Part shown: positions 48,855-58,055 of the stretch, one piece after another
Layout of the letters: every line of letters starts with the position of its first letter
How positions within the stretch are numbered: the stretch's first letter is position 1
Assembly (NCBI RefSeq): GCF_000816145.1
Contig: NZ_CP007141.1
Span: 992,001 to 1,056,000 of the forward strand
Direction of reading: 5' to 3'
Source: Pseudothermotoga hypogea DSM 11164 = NBRC 106472
GTDB taxonomy: Bacteria; Thermotogota; Thermotogae; Thermotogales; DSM-5069
Length of the DNA: 64,000 nt
Notes under the pieces: generated by a model
The model's database searches: none
What the model was told of the DNA's origin: nothing
Seen by the model: only the letters and a program-made list of their open reading frames with translations
Position numbers and translations under genes: made by a program

Positions 48855-49666
48855 AGAAGCTGATCCACATTTTGCTGAATCTTGCAGTTTATCTGTTTGC
48901 CTTTCTCTACGTTTCACCGATAGTCTGGACGATCTTCTCCAGCTTCAAAGACGAAGCGGACCTTTTCTCTTGGCCCCCAAAGTTGATAAGCCAACCGACG
49001 CTCGTCAACTACCTTCAAGTCGTTCGTAAAACCCAGTTCGCACTCTTCTTCAGAAACTCTTTCTTGGTCTCAGTCTCAGCGACGCTGATCACTGTCATCA
49101 TAAGTGTCATGGGTGGATATGCGCTTGCAAAGTACCAGTTCCGCTTCAAAAACCAGGTCTCTACTTTCATCCTCTCGATGTTGATGATACCCCTGCAGGT
49201 CATCATGGTGCCCATATACCTCGTTCTGTCGAGGTTGGGGATGATAAACACGCTCTGGGGGCTCATCATCCCACCCGCCGCAACGCCCACGGGAATCTTT
49301 TTGGCACAGAAGTACATAGTATCCGCAATACCGGACTCTGTGATAGAGAGTGCAAGAATCGACGGAGCCAACGAGATCAAGATTTTCTTCAGAATCATTC
49401 TGCCTCTGACACAGCCTCTGATCGCCGCTCTTGCGGTCCTGTCTTTCACCTGGCGCTGGAACGATTTCCTCTGGCCGATGATCGTGGTGGGTTCACCGAA
49501 ACTTTACACGATACAGCTCGCCCTTGGACTTTACGCAGGCGAACACATCGTTCAGTGGGGACCTCTGTTGGCGATGACGGTGCTTTCAATGGTACCGGTT
49601 CTGATTGTCTTCATAGCCCTTCAAAAGTACTTCGTCAAGGGTATCACCACGGGCGCGATCAAGTGA
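48851..49666 (+). CDS. ABC sugar permease, MalG type
   Basis: 271 residues, standard length, six hydrophobic segments and EAA loop SVIESARIDGANEIKIFFRIILPLTQP; C-terminal LQKYFVKGITTGAIK tail. No insertion after the first segment, in contrast to the paralogue at 43081. Confidence 0.92.
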   Translation: MKKLIHILLNLAVYLFAFLYVSPIVWTIFSSFKDEADLFSWPPKLISQPTLVNYLQVVRKTQFALFFRNSFLVSVSATLITVIISVMGGYALAKYQFRFKNQVSTFILSMLMIPLQVIMVPIYLVLSRLGMINTLWGLIIPPAATPTGIFLAQKYIVSAIPDSVIESARIDGANEIKIFFRIILPLTQPLIAALAVLSFTWRWNDFLWPMIVVGSPKLYTIQLALGLYAGEHIVQWGPLLAMTVLSMVPVLIVFIALQKYFVKGITTGAIK

Positions 49667-49677
49667 GGTGAAGGCGT

Positions 49678-51456
49678 GTGAGGTACACGATCGTCGATGG
49701 ACAAGTGATCTACGAAGGTTCAAATGAAGATTACATCATGTCCAACATCGAGCTTACCTTGCGACTTAAGAATGGAACTCCAGCCGAGCTCTTTTCGTCC
49801 AAGAAAGGTCTTCTGATCGAATTCTCGAAGAACGATCTTCCAAACCCGACGAGCTGTCGACTCTGGCCGAACGGTTGCGAGTTCTCGCACGAGAAAACCA
49901 CTTGGTCTTTCTTCACCTCACCTTGGATAAGATCGGTGCTGTGGCAGATCAAAGGGATGGAAAGATTGACCCTATCCTTCAAAGCGCCACTCGAAAAACA
50001 TTTCAAAGTACCTTTCGGACCAACCTACAACTTCAAAAAACCTTTGAACGTGATCGTCGAAGGTTCCAACATAGACCTGTCAAATTTGGTCAGAATCGAG
50101 GTTCTGGAGGGAAAGATCGAAGATCTTCAAAGAAAAGATGAAACCTTCACGCTGAAACTCTCTGCGACGAACAAAGAGTTGAAGCTTCGATTCTCCACGC
50201 AGAAAGAGATCGTCAACGAACGAGCTGAGAATCTCTCCTACAACCAATTTTTGAAAGACCACGTTCCGAGAAACTTGAATGAATTGAAAAAGAGTCTGGC
50301 ACTGTTCGCACTCCACACCGCGCTCAGCAACTGGAAAGATCTTGGAAAAGTTCACGCCTTCGCCGCGGGTGTTAACTACTCTTTCCCACCGAGGACCTAC
50401 TTCAGAGACTCGTTCTGGACGTGTTTGAGTTTGCTCGACGTGCGGGCAGATCTGGTCAGAGAGCAGATTCTCATCTTAGCCAGTGCGGTGCACGACGATG
50501 GCTGTCCGAGCGGTGTGATGTTCTTGAGCGATGAAGAGAAGATGTTCCTCGCACAATTGAAGAAGGAATATCCCGCTCTCGCTGCGGGTGTGAAGTACGA
50601 AAACGACTGGTGGAGTGGACACCACGATTCCGGTTTTCTCTTCGTGCTGTTGGTCTCGAAGTACGTTGAGAAAACTCAAGACGTTTCGATCCTGAAGGAA
50701 CGTATCGATTCAGACACAGTTCTCGAAAAAATACTCAAGGTGCTGAGATACGCCGAAAACTTCGTTGAAAACGATCTTTTCAAGAAACCTCACGACTGTC
50801 TCGATTGGGCAGACAACGTGTTCAGAGATGGCTTCGTCACCTACGACGCCGCCTTGCACGCCGCAGCCATGAGGGAAGCTTCGAAGCTTTTGAAGATGAT
50901 GGACATGCGCGAGCAAGCAGAGTTCTGGGAATCTCGGTATCTTTCAACGAGAAAGAAGTTCAACGAGGTTCTCTTCGATGAGAGAAAAGGTTACTTCGTC
51001 GATTTCATTGGAAGTTACGTGGAGGACCATCTTGCGCTCGACACTGTGGTTTCGATCATCTTCGATGTTGCCGACGAAGACAAAGCAAGATCCACACTTT
51101 TGAAGATGGAAAAGTTTCTGGAAACCAGAAACAACCCATCGCAACCTTACGGCGACTGGGGCGTCATGACCGTATGGCCGCACTACAAAAGAAGATCGCA
51201 TCTGTTCGGCAAAAGCGCCTTTCCTTACAGATACCACAACGGAAGCTGCTGGCCGTATCTGAGTAGCATTTATGCCCTTGCGAAGTCAAGGTATGATTTG
51301 GACCACGAGTATCCACTCTTGAGTTGGTGGAAGTATTCGCTCGAGAACGGCTGGGTGAACTTGGTCGAGTATTATTCACCGTGCTATCCGCGTGGATCGC
51401 TGCAGCAAGCGTGGAGCAGTTTCGCGTTCGCGATGGTGTTACAGATAAAATCATGA
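49678..51456 (+). CDS. (alpha/alpha)6-barrel glycosidase, debranching-enzyme-like
   Basis: 592 residues from a GTG with GAGGTGA upstream, no signal peptide. The first 190 residues form a beta-rich domain (TIVDGQVIYEGSNEDYIMSNIELTLRL), the remainder an (alpha/alpha)6 barrel: GVNYSFPPRTYFRDSFWTCLSLLDVRADLVREQILILAS, KYENDWWSGHHDSGFLFVLLVSKY, KKPHDCLDWADNVFRDGFVTYDAALHAAAMREAS, YRYHNGSCWPYLSSIYALAKSRYDL. This is the architecture of amylo-alpha-1,6-glucosidase and GH63/GH37-like enzymes; RDSFW and DWAD segments carry candidate acids. I cannot name family or linkage. It belongs to the ROK-ABC operon. Confidence 0.8.
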   Translation: MRYTIVDGQVIYEGSNEDYIMSNIELTLRLKNGTPAELFSSKKGLLIEFSKNDLPNPTSCRLWPNGCEFSHEKTTWSFFTSPWIRSVLWQIKGMERLTLSFKAPLEKHFKVPFGPTYNFKKPLNVIVEGSNIDLSNLVRIEVLEGKIEDLQRKDETFTLKLSATNKELKLRFSTQKEIVNERAENLSYNQFLKDHVPRNLNELKKSLALFALHTALSNWKDLGKVHAFAAGVNYSFPPRTYFRDSFWTCLSLLDVRADLVREQILILASAVHDDGCPSGVMFLSDEEKMFLAQLKKEYPALAAGVKYENDWWSGHHDSGFLFVLLVSKYVEKTQDVSILKERIDSDTVLEKILKVLRYAENFVENDLFKKPHDCLDWADNVFRDGFVTYDAALHAAAMREASKLLKMMDMREQAEFWESRYLSTRKKFNEVLFDERKGYFVDFIGSYVEDHLALDTVVSIIFDVADEDKARSTLLKMEKFLETRNNPSQPYGDWGVMTVWPHYKRRSHLFGKSAFPYRYHNGSCWPYLSSIYALAKSRYDLDHEYPLLSWWKYSLENGWVNLVEYYSPCYPRGSLQQAWSSFAFAMVLQIKS

Positions 51457-51472
51457 AACGGAGGTGTTCGAA

Positions 51473-53302
51473 ATGGTGGAAAAATGGAACCATTTTTCGG
51501 TCTACATGTGGGCAGGGCCAGGAACGATCAGGATAAACAAAGTGAAGTTTCCGGGCACCGCCGTCGATGAGAAGGTCCACATGGAGGGAGGACTGAGGAT
51601 AGGTGCGAGAAGACTGAAAGAGATGGGCTACAACTGGGCCTATTGCACGTACAACTGGGGTTTTCCACCTGAGATCGAGCACGAAGATCACGAATATTTC
51701 AAACGGACGGTGAAAGAATACCATGAAGAAGGCTTGAGGGTGCTGGGATACGTTCAATTTTCCAACACGGTCTTCGACGGTTCTTACGTCACCAAGCGAT
51801 GGTACGCGATGGATCAGTTTGGGAACAAGATCAACTACTACTCCGGTCGTTATTTGACCTGCCCGACGGACGAGGAATGGAAGGTGCACCTTACAGGCAT
51901 CGTCAAAGAAATCGTCGAGGCCGGAGCAGATGGAGTGTTTTTCGACAACGTCTTCGGTTCATGGTTCGGTTTCAGGCCGTGTTACTGTGACAGATGCCAG
52001 AAGCAGTTCAGAGAATTTGCGAAATCTCTCAGCTTAAATGTCCGCGGTATTCCAGAGTATCTGTCGGAGAACGAAGAATCGAGAGCGTATTTGATCTGGA
52101 GGAGGAAAGTTCTCTGGGAGACCATAGAGGAGCTCGCAAAACTTGCAAAGTCCATCAATCCGAACGTGGTGGTCTCTTCGAACTCCTTCGAGGCATGTTT
52201 GAGCAAACTTGCGATCATGGCGGGGGTGGATCTGAGAAACGCGTTCGAAGTTCAGGACTGGGTCATGATCGAGAACCACCAGCTTCCAAGGAAGTTCAAA
52301 GGTCTACAGATCTTCAACACCATGACCTACAGGATCGCTCATGCGCACAGCAAGGGAAAACCCGTCACTTCCGTTCCGTACATGCTCGGTATCGGTACGG
52401 ATGCGGTTTATCCCATCAGGAACTATCTGCAAGGGATGGCGGAAGCTTATGCCAACGATTCGGTCATGGTCCTGAAGGGTACTGAATATTTCCACGACGG
52501 AAAATGGACGCTCATCACCGATGAGAAATTCGAAGAGGTACGCAAACAGATCGCAGATTACCACAGCTGGTTCAAGGGTGAAAAAGGCGTTTGGAAAGAT
52601 TGCTACGGAAAGAGGACCACAAAGATCGCGATCTTTCATCCGTACGATTCGCTCACCTTCCATTGGGAAAGGACGTACCTTCCATTTTTCGCCGCGCAAC
52701 ACGAATTGATCAAGAATCGAATCGATTACAAAGTGGTCTGGGACGACTTCGAAAACGTTGAAGTCTTACTCGTACCACCGATCTTTGAAAAGAGTGAGAT
52801 GGAGAAGATCAAAGATTTCAAAGGAAAGAAGATCTTCCTTGGATACTCACCTTTCGAGAACGAAAAGATCGTTTGGAAAGAGACTTACGAAAGACTCGCG
52901 CAGCTTTCCAAGCCAGAAGAGCAACTCTATCTCGAACAGATCCTTTCACTGCTGAACTTCTCTGCGTACTTCAACGATCCGAGTTGGAGAAAGAGGATGG
53001 AAAAAGCGAACTTTCTGTTCTTCAATTATCTGAACTATTGCTACGTTTTCACCCATCCGTTCGACGCACAGGAGTTGATCGAGCTGGTGAAACCTCACCA
53101 ACCTTGGACCGTCGAAGCGGACGGTTTTATCATTGTCAGCAGTTTCGAACAGAATGGCACGTTGAAGATCCATCTGGTGAACCTTGAAGATAGACAAGTC
53201 AACGTGAATCTGGTCCTTCCAAAAGGTTGGCACGTTGAGAGGATCGACAATTACGAATACGAAAACGCTTTCGTGCATAGGATCTACACGGTGAGATTCT
53301 GA
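51473..53302 (+). CDS. Putative TIM-barrel glycoside hydrolase with amidotransferase-like domain
   Basis: 609 residues from the ATG at 51473, five bases after GGAGGTGTT. The N-terminal 350 residues form a TIM barrel (LRIGARRLKEMGYNWAYCTYNWGFP, YHEEGLRVLGYVQFSNTV, EAGADGVFFDNVFGSWFGFRPCYCDRCQKQFREFAK, NPNVVVSSNSFEA). The Asp pair in GVFFDN is a candidate catalytic site and the CYCDRC cysteines could bind metal. Residues about 375-480 (KIAIFHPYDSLTFHWERTYLPFFAAQHELIKNRIDYKVVWDD ... GKKIFLGYSPFENEKIV) resemble the trimerisation domain of GH42 galactosidases. The ending resembles a small beta-sandwich. Likely cytoplasmic. Family not identified. Last gene of the operon. Confidence 0.7.
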   Translation: MVEKWNHFSVYMWAGPGTIRINKVKFPGTAVDEKVHMEGGLRIGARRLKEMGYNWAYCTYNWGFPPEIEHEDHEYFKRTVKEYHEEGLRVLGYVQFSNTVFDGSYVTKRWYAMDQFGNKINYYSGRYLTCPTDEEWKVHLTGIVKEIVEAGADGVFFDNVFGSWFGFRPCYCDRCQKQFREFAKSLSLNVRGIPEYLSENEESRAYLIWRRKVLWETIEELAKLAKSINPNVVVSSNSFEACLSKLAIMAGVDLRNAFEVQDWVMIENHQLPRKFKGLQIFNTMTYRIAHAHSKGKPVTSVPYMLGIGTDAVYPIRNYLQGMAEAYANDSVMVLKGTEYFHDGKWTLITDEKFEEVRKQIADYHSWFKGEKGVWKDCYGKRTTKIAIFHPYDSLTFHWERTYLPFFAAQHELIKNRIDYKVVWDDFENVEVLLVPPIFEKSEMEKIKDFKGKKIFLGYSPFENEKIVWKETYERLAQLSKPEEQLYLEQILSLLNFSAYFNDPSWRKRMEKANFLFFNYLNYCYVFTHPFDAQELIELVKPHQPWTVEADGFIIVSSFEQNGTLKIHLVNLEDRQVNVNLVLPKGWHVERIDNYEYENAFVHRIYTVRF

Positions 53303-53344
53303 CGGGCGAACAACAACCGTGTGAACGTCAATGAGATTGGCGCA

Positions 53345-53368
53345 AGGAAAAGAGCTCAGCTGAGCTTT
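53345..53368 (-). terminator. Possible terminator after the MMPL gene
   Basis: Palindrome AGCTCAGCTGAGCT (53353-53366) overlapping the stop of the minus-strand gene, followed on that strand by CTTTTCC. Weak stem and short T-run, so uncertain. Confidence 0.35.
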
Positions 53369-55413
53369 CGTGTTGTCTCTTGCTTAACATCATTCTTGGC
53401 AAAACTCTTAATCAGTATCGGCTGAGAGAAGAGCGTGAAAGCCACCCCGAAGCCAATGCCGAGTATGAGCAAGAGCGAAACATCTCTAAAGAGCGCGAGC
53501 CTCGAAAAGACGAGCACCAAGAAACCACCGATCAAACCCAAGCCGTTCGCGAGCACCGGCATCGAGATGTTTTCGATCGAGAGGAACACGTCTTTGGTTC
53601 TTCTCATATCGTGCGCGAGGTGGATCGAGTAGTCAACCACTAAACCTACAAGGATGCTGGCGACGATCGATGTGGCGACGTCCAGTTTCAAGCCGAGCAA
53701 GCCCATGAAGAAGAAATTCGAAAGAGCCGTTAAAACAACTGGTACGACGATCAAAAGTGACAGCAGAACATTTCTGAACGCGAAGAGAACTGAACCAAAG
53801 ATGAACAAGAGCGACATCGTGAGGCTCTGAACCTGACTCGCGACGATCCTCGAGTTGATCTGATCGACCACGAACGCCGCACTCGCAACGGTGAAGGTGT
53901 ACTCTGGATATTCTTCGAGCACTTCCCTGAGCCTGTCTTTCATCTCTCCCGCTTTTCTGTAACCTTCCTCGGTGAGGTTCACCGCGATCCTGATCGTGCG
54001 CCCGTCGGCAACGAAGTGATGGATCGCTGGTTGAAGACGCGACATGAGCACCAAGGTGGGTATCGGATACGCCATGGGGAACTGGACCGAGGACACACCA
54101 TCGATTCGGCGCAGATCTTCGACGAGTTTGGCTATCTGTTGCGAATCTTTCATCGTGAAGATGCTCTGCTTCTCGACCATCACGTACACGGGTTCCCGGT
54201 ACGAAAACTTTTCCGTCAAGATCGCCAGCGCCTGACCGATAGCACTGCTTTTCGAAAAATACGCGGCCTGGTCCATACCAACTTCTATTCGCGGTATAAA
54301 AAGAAAGGTCATCGTTACGAGAACGATGGAGAAAACGAGCATGATGCGTCCCAGACTCTCGCTCTTGAGCCTGAGAAGGAGCGTTCCTCGTTTGATCGGT
54401 TTTTCGCTTCGAAGTAGCTCGTAACCTGAGCTGAACAGAATGACGAAGACCAGCGTGAGTCCCGAACTGACCATCAAACCCAGATGTCTGAAGGCCGTGA
54501 TCTCGACGAAGAGGAACGAAAGAAACCCGACGCTCGTGGTGAACATGGAGAAGAAAATCGGTGTGAGCATCTCTTTTCTCACTCTGTCTTTGAACCTCAC
54601 CACGCCGTTGTAAAAGTGAAGTCCGTAGGCAGAACCTATAATGATCAGAAAACTCACACACATGACACTCATCGTGTTCAGTTCCACACCGAGCAAACTC
54701 ACCACACCGTAAACTATCACGTTCGCGAACACTGGAATCAAAAGAGACACAAAGCTCGCCTTCAAAGATCGAGTTTGAAGATAGAAGATGAAGAGTATCA
54801 CCAAAAAGATGATCGCAGGATAGACGAAGACCTGACGCATGATCTCCCCGAACAGATGCTTGTTTATGATGAGTTGGCCAAACGGCATGGCTTTCAGATC
54901 ACGAAAATCGCTCAGAATCTTGTCTATCTCTTGTAAAGCTTTGTCTTCGTCACAATTCACGCTCAGGGTGCAGTACAGAAGCAAATACTTTCCATCCTTC
55001 GAAATGAAAGAACTCGCCTCAGGATCTTCGAGAATCGCTGCATCGAGTGTGGAACCATCGAAGTAAGGCTTTCTGAAACTGTAATTTATGACGCTCAGCA
55101 CGTTCTTCATGTACGACAGGTTGGAAAGCCGCTCTTGAAGTTCCACAGCCCTCGACAAAACCTGTGGAGAGAAGAAACCATCAGGATGGTGTAAAACTAC
55201 CACGAACTGAGAACCGTCGTTGAATTTCTGTATGATCTTGAAAAAAGATTTGAGCTCTTCATTGTCTATCTGCTCAATACTGACTCCAGATCTGTAACCA
55301 GGAAGGAAGACAAAATAACTGGCGTTGATGCGCGCCTTGAAAAAAATTATCACGGTAAAGATCGCACAAACGATCAAAAACAGGATCGTGAACTTGTACT
55401 TTTTCAGCCACAC
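53356..55413 (-). CDS. RND-superfamily MMPL-type exporter
   Basis: 685 residues from a GTG at 55413 (no good ribosome site nearby, so the start is uncertain). Two repeats, each with one N-terminal helix, a periplasmic loop and five helices: first YKFTILFLIVCAIFTVIIFFKA with loop to about 200, then IIFLVILFIFYLQTRSLKASFVSLLIPVFANVIVYGVVSLLGVELNTMSVMCVSFLIIIGSAYGLHFYN; second from LGRIMLVFSIVLVTMTFLFIPRIEVGMD, with VATSIVASILVGLVVDYSIHLAHDMRRT. The G-x-x-x-D-Y-x-x-[HF] signatures of the MMPL/RND proton relay are present. It exports a lipid-like or hydrophobic molecule using the proton gradient. It follows the PBP1A gene and may help in envelope building. Confidence 0.86.
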   Translation of the reverse strand: MWLKKYKFTILFLIVCAIFTVIIFFKARINASYFVFLPGYRSGVSIEQIDNEELKSFFKIIQKFNDGSQFVVVLHHPDGFFSPQVLSRAVELQERLSNLSYMKNVLSVINYSFRKPYFDGSTLDAAILEDPEASSFISKDGKYLLLYCTLSVNCDEDKALQEIDKILSDFRDLKAMPFGQLIINKHLFGEIMRQVFVYPAIIFLVILFIFYLQTRSLKASFVSLLIPVFANVIVYGVVSLLGVELNTMSVMCVSFLIIIGSAYGLHFYNGVVRFKDRVRKEMLTPIFFSMFTTSVGFLSFLFVEITAFRHLGLMVSSGLTLVFVILFSSGYELLRSEKPIKRGTLLLRLKSESLGRIMLVFSIVLVTMTFLFIPRIEVGMDQAAYFSKSSAIGQALAILTEKFSYREPVYVMVEKQSIFTMKDSQQIAKLVEDLRRIDGVSSVQFPMAYPIPTLVLMSRLQPAIHHFVADGRTIRIAVNLTEEGYRKAGEMKDRLREVLEEYPEYTFTVASAAFVVDQINSRIVASQVQSLTMSLLFIFGSVLFAFRNVLLSLLIVVPVVLTALSNFFFMGLLGLKLDVATSIVASILVGLVVDYSIHLAHDMRRTKDVFLSIENISMPVLANGLGLIGGFLVLVFSRLALFRDVSLLLILGIGFGVAFTLFSQPILIKSFAKNDVKQETTRKLS

Positions 55414-55431
55414 AGATTTTATTCTATCATC

Positions 55432-57354
55432 TCACCATGAGCGCTTGAGCTTGATTTTTTCCCAAAGTTCTTTTGCCAGCTGTGGCGAGCGTTCATTTAT
55501 ACTGCTTAGAAAATCGAGCAAAGCAGAACTGTCCAGCCTTGATGTGATTTCAACCAGCGCGTCAATGCTCAGAGTGCCCTCCTGCAACCACTGCACGAGT
55601 CTGTCCACATCGAGCGTCAGGGATGGCAGAGTCGTCTTCGTAGACAGACTCACCTGCACTTTCCACTTCGGCATTTTACCCAGATAGTTGTAATTGGAAA
55701 CCAACTGAGACCAAATCGGCGCGGCGTGTACGCCACCCACCAGATCCTCACCGTCCACGGCAACCGCCATGATAAAGTTTTGATCTCCTCCGACGAACCA
55801 AGCCGTCTTCAAAGAAGTTCCAGTCTTACCTGCTACGGGCACTCTTTGTCTCGCACGCACGCCCGTTCCTCTCTCAACCACTTCTCTCATGACGTTCAAC
55901 AAGACCATCGAGGCCTCCATGGGGCTGAGTCTTCTTGCTTTCACAACGTTCAGCACCTTTGGTGAAGCTTCGTAGATCGTTCTTCCGTTCATGTCCTCGA
56001 TGCGCTTCACGATGTAAGGTTGTAGAACCACACCACCGTTGAAGATTGCAGAATATGCTTTCAAAACCTCTTCTGGGGCTGTTTCGAGAGTTCCCAGCGC
56101 GATTGTCATATCTTCAGGATAATGACCTGCGATCTTCAGCTCGTTTTTGAGAAACTCCACCACATTCTCTTTGCCGAGCTGCATGAACAGATTCACCGAC
56201 GGTATGTTCAAAGAATCCACCAGCGCCTGTCTCATCGTGACGATCCCACGATAACCCTTGTCGAAATTTTCAGGTGTCCAGTCCCCAATCTTCAACGGCA
56301 GGTCCACCAACTCGCTGTCTATCGACCAGCCTTCCAAGATCGCCAGATAGTAATAGAACGGCTTTATCGCAGAGCCGAGCAGTCTACGACCTTCTGGATA
56401 CGTCGAGCCAACGCCCCTGTAAAGTAAAACGGCTCCAGACATAGGATCTATCGCTTCGACAACGACCGTGCGTGGCAAACTCGACGCCGCTTGAGAAAGA
56501 TTCCTGTCCAAAGTCGTGTAGATTTTGTATCCCTGTCTCAGCTCGTTCAAACCGTAACCGAGCTGTTGAAGCTCTCTTACGACTCTCCAAAATATCTCTT
56601 CGTCCATGTCCATCTTGAAGTTGCCGGCATAAGTCATGGCTTCGAGTTCCTCGACGGCCCTTTTGTGAACGAGACTGTTTATGTAACCTTCCTTGAGCAG
56701 AGCGTCCAGAACCGTTTTTGCCTTGAGTCTGGAAATATTCCAGTTCCTCAAAGGATTGAAATTCTCCGGAGATCTCACAACAGCCACCAAGATGGCTGCC
56801 TCGTTCAGCGTCACATCGCCCAACTCTTTACCGAAGTAGTACCGTGAGGCGCTGGCAAAACCGTAAAGACCGTTACCCATGTAAACGGAGTTTATGTACA
56901 TCTGCAGGATCTCTTCCTTGGTCCTGTGCCTCTCCAACCACAACGCAATGAACAGCTCCTTCAACTTTCTTTGCCAAGTCACGGTCGGTGTCAGATACAG
57001 CGTGCGAGCCAACTGCTGAGTGATCGTGCTACCACCTTCGTTGATCGACATGCTGCTGATGTTCCTCACGATCGCCCTCGCGATCCCAATCGGGTCCACA
57101 CCCGCATGGTAATAGAAACGCTTGTCTTCAGAGACCAACAAGGCGTTCAGAAAATAAGGTGGCACATCCTCGAGCTTGACCCAGAAAGATCTGGGAAGTG
57201 ACATGAAAGTTCCGTCCGAGTACAGGAGCAAAAATCCGGTGGGAATCTTCGATTCAGGTGAATCGAGATCTTTCGTGAAATCAACGTAGAGATAAAAAAG
57301 CACAGAAACACTCAGCAAAAAGCCACACAGAAAGCCTATGACTTTCCAGCGCAT
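55432..57354 (-). CDS. Penicillin-binding protein 1A (bifunctional transglycosylase/transpeptidase)
   Basis: 640 residues with an N-terminal membrane anchor (VIGFLCGFLLSVSVLFYLYVDF). The GT51 domain shows LLVSEDKRFYYHAGVDPIGIARAIVRN (catalytic Glu), INEGGSTITQQLARTLYLTPTVTWQRKLKELFIALWLER and KEEILQMYINSVYMGNGLYGFASASRYYFG. The transpeptidase domain has SxxK in LLGSAIKPFYYYLA, the SLN of ALVDSLNIPSVNLF and KTGT in PVAGKTGTSLKTAWFVGG. A tail of about 100 residues follows KTG. It polymerises and cross-links peptidoglycan outside the membrane. The ogt gene upstream overlaps its start by 19 bases. Confidence 0.93.
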   Translation of the reverse strand: MRWKVIGFLCGFLLSVSVLFYLYVDFTKDLDSPESKIPTGFLLLYSDGTFMSLPRSFWVKLEDVPPYFLNALLVSEDKRFYYHAGVDPIGIARAIVRNISSMSINEGGSTITQQLARTLYLTPTVTWQRKLKELFIALWLERHRTKEEILQMYINSVYMGNGLYGFASASRYYFGKELGDVTLNEAAILVAVVRSPENFNPLRNWNISRLKAKTVLDALLKEGYINSLVHKRAVEELEAMTYAGNFKMDMDEEIFWRVVRELQQLGYGLNELRQGYKIYTTLDRNLSQAASSLPRTVVVEAIDPMSGAVLLYRGVGSTYPEGRRLLGSAIKPFYYYLAILEGWSIDSELVDLPLKIGDWTPENFDKGYRGIVTMRQALVDSLNIPSVNLFMQLGKENVVEFLKNELKIAGHYPEDMTIALGTLETAPEEVLKAYSAIFNGGVVLQPYIVKRIEDMNGRTIYEASPKVLNVVKARRLSPMEASMVLLNVMREVVERGTGVRARQRVPVAGKTGTSLKTAWFVGGDQNFIMAVAVDGEDLVGGVHAAPIWSQLVSNYNYLGKMPKWKVQVSLSTKTTLPSLTLDVDRLVQWLQEGTLSIDALVEITSRLDSSALLDFLSSINERSPQLAKELWEKIKLKRSW

Positions 57355-57785
57355 CTTTCACCACGCTCGAGCGCGAGCAGATTCTTCTTCCAATTCAACC
57401 CCGCACTGAAACCTCCAATAGAAGTCTTACCCACTACCCTGTGACACGGAAAGTAGAGAGGCAACGGATTTCGTTTCAACGCCTGACCAACCGCTCTTGG
57501 TGAGGTGCCAAGTTTTTTCGCAAGCTCTCCATAGCTGATCGTAGAACCGTAAGGTATGTTTCTCAAAGCTTGCCAGACTCGCAGTTGAAACTCTGTAGCA
57601 CGAACTTCCACAGGAAAGTCGAGCTGTTTTCTTATTCCTCTGAAATACTCTTCCAACTGTTGAAAGACTTCTGGGTTCGACTCAGCACCAGCACACCTTT
57701 TTCCAAGTTCTATTCCATAAACCCTGCCGTTTTTCATTCTCACACACATCGGCCCAAAGATCGATTCGTAAGTGAAACTTTCCAC
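57336..57785 (-). CDS. ogt: Methylated-DNA--protein-cysteine methyltransferase
   Basis: 149 residues from the GTG at 57785, six bases after AGGAGG; reading further upstream gives no other ribosome site. Ogt/Ada C-terminal fold: EFQLRVWQALRNIPYGSTISYGELAKKLGTSPRAVGQALKRNPLPLYFPCHRVVGK, with the methyl-acceptor Cys in PCHRVVG, the Arg finger in PRAVGQ and the SIGGFSAGLNWKKNLLALE end. It takes the methyl group from O6-methylguanine and is consumed in doing so. Overlaps the start of the PBP1A gene; divergent from the small gene pair on the plus strand. Confidence 0.94.
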   Translation of the reverse strand: MESFTYESIFGPMCVRMKNGRVYGIELGKRCAGAESNPEVFQQLEEYFRGIRKQLDFPVEVRATEFQLRVWQALRNIPYGSTISYGELAKKLGTSPRAVGQALKRNPLPLYFPCHRVVGKTSIGGFSAGLNWKKNLLALERGERCAGKS

Positions 57786-57940
57786 AAAAACCCTCCTCGA
57801 TCCTTCCCGCACGATGATAACACGAGCGTTTTTCCGTTCCTTTGCGCCGTTGTCCCGAGATCGACAACAGTTAAACATCTTTTTATCCCAAGGGGAACTG
57901 TTTCTTAACCGGTCCTCTTCTTCCATGATATGTATACATA

Positions 57941-57967
57941 CGTATATTATATTATGGGAGCGCTCCT
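57941..57967 (+). repeat. Copy 2 of the 27-base promoter-like motif with palindrome GGAGCGCTCC
   Basis: Matches 36692-36718 at about 22 of 27 positions. The palindrome GGAGCGCTCC is at 57957-57966; a second palindrome TATGTATACATA lies just upstream (57929-57940). TATATTAT-like -10 sequences precede the palindrome, so transcription would begin at or near it. The leader from here to 58055 can fold (CCTCG/CGAGG and GACTC-TTC-GAGTC). Confidence 0.6.
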
Positions 57968-58055
57968 CGAGAAATACCAAACCCGAGGCCGTCCCACTGG
58001 CGGTTCGTTCGTGTGTGCGGTTTCGACGACTCTTCGAGTCAAAGGAGGTGAAATT

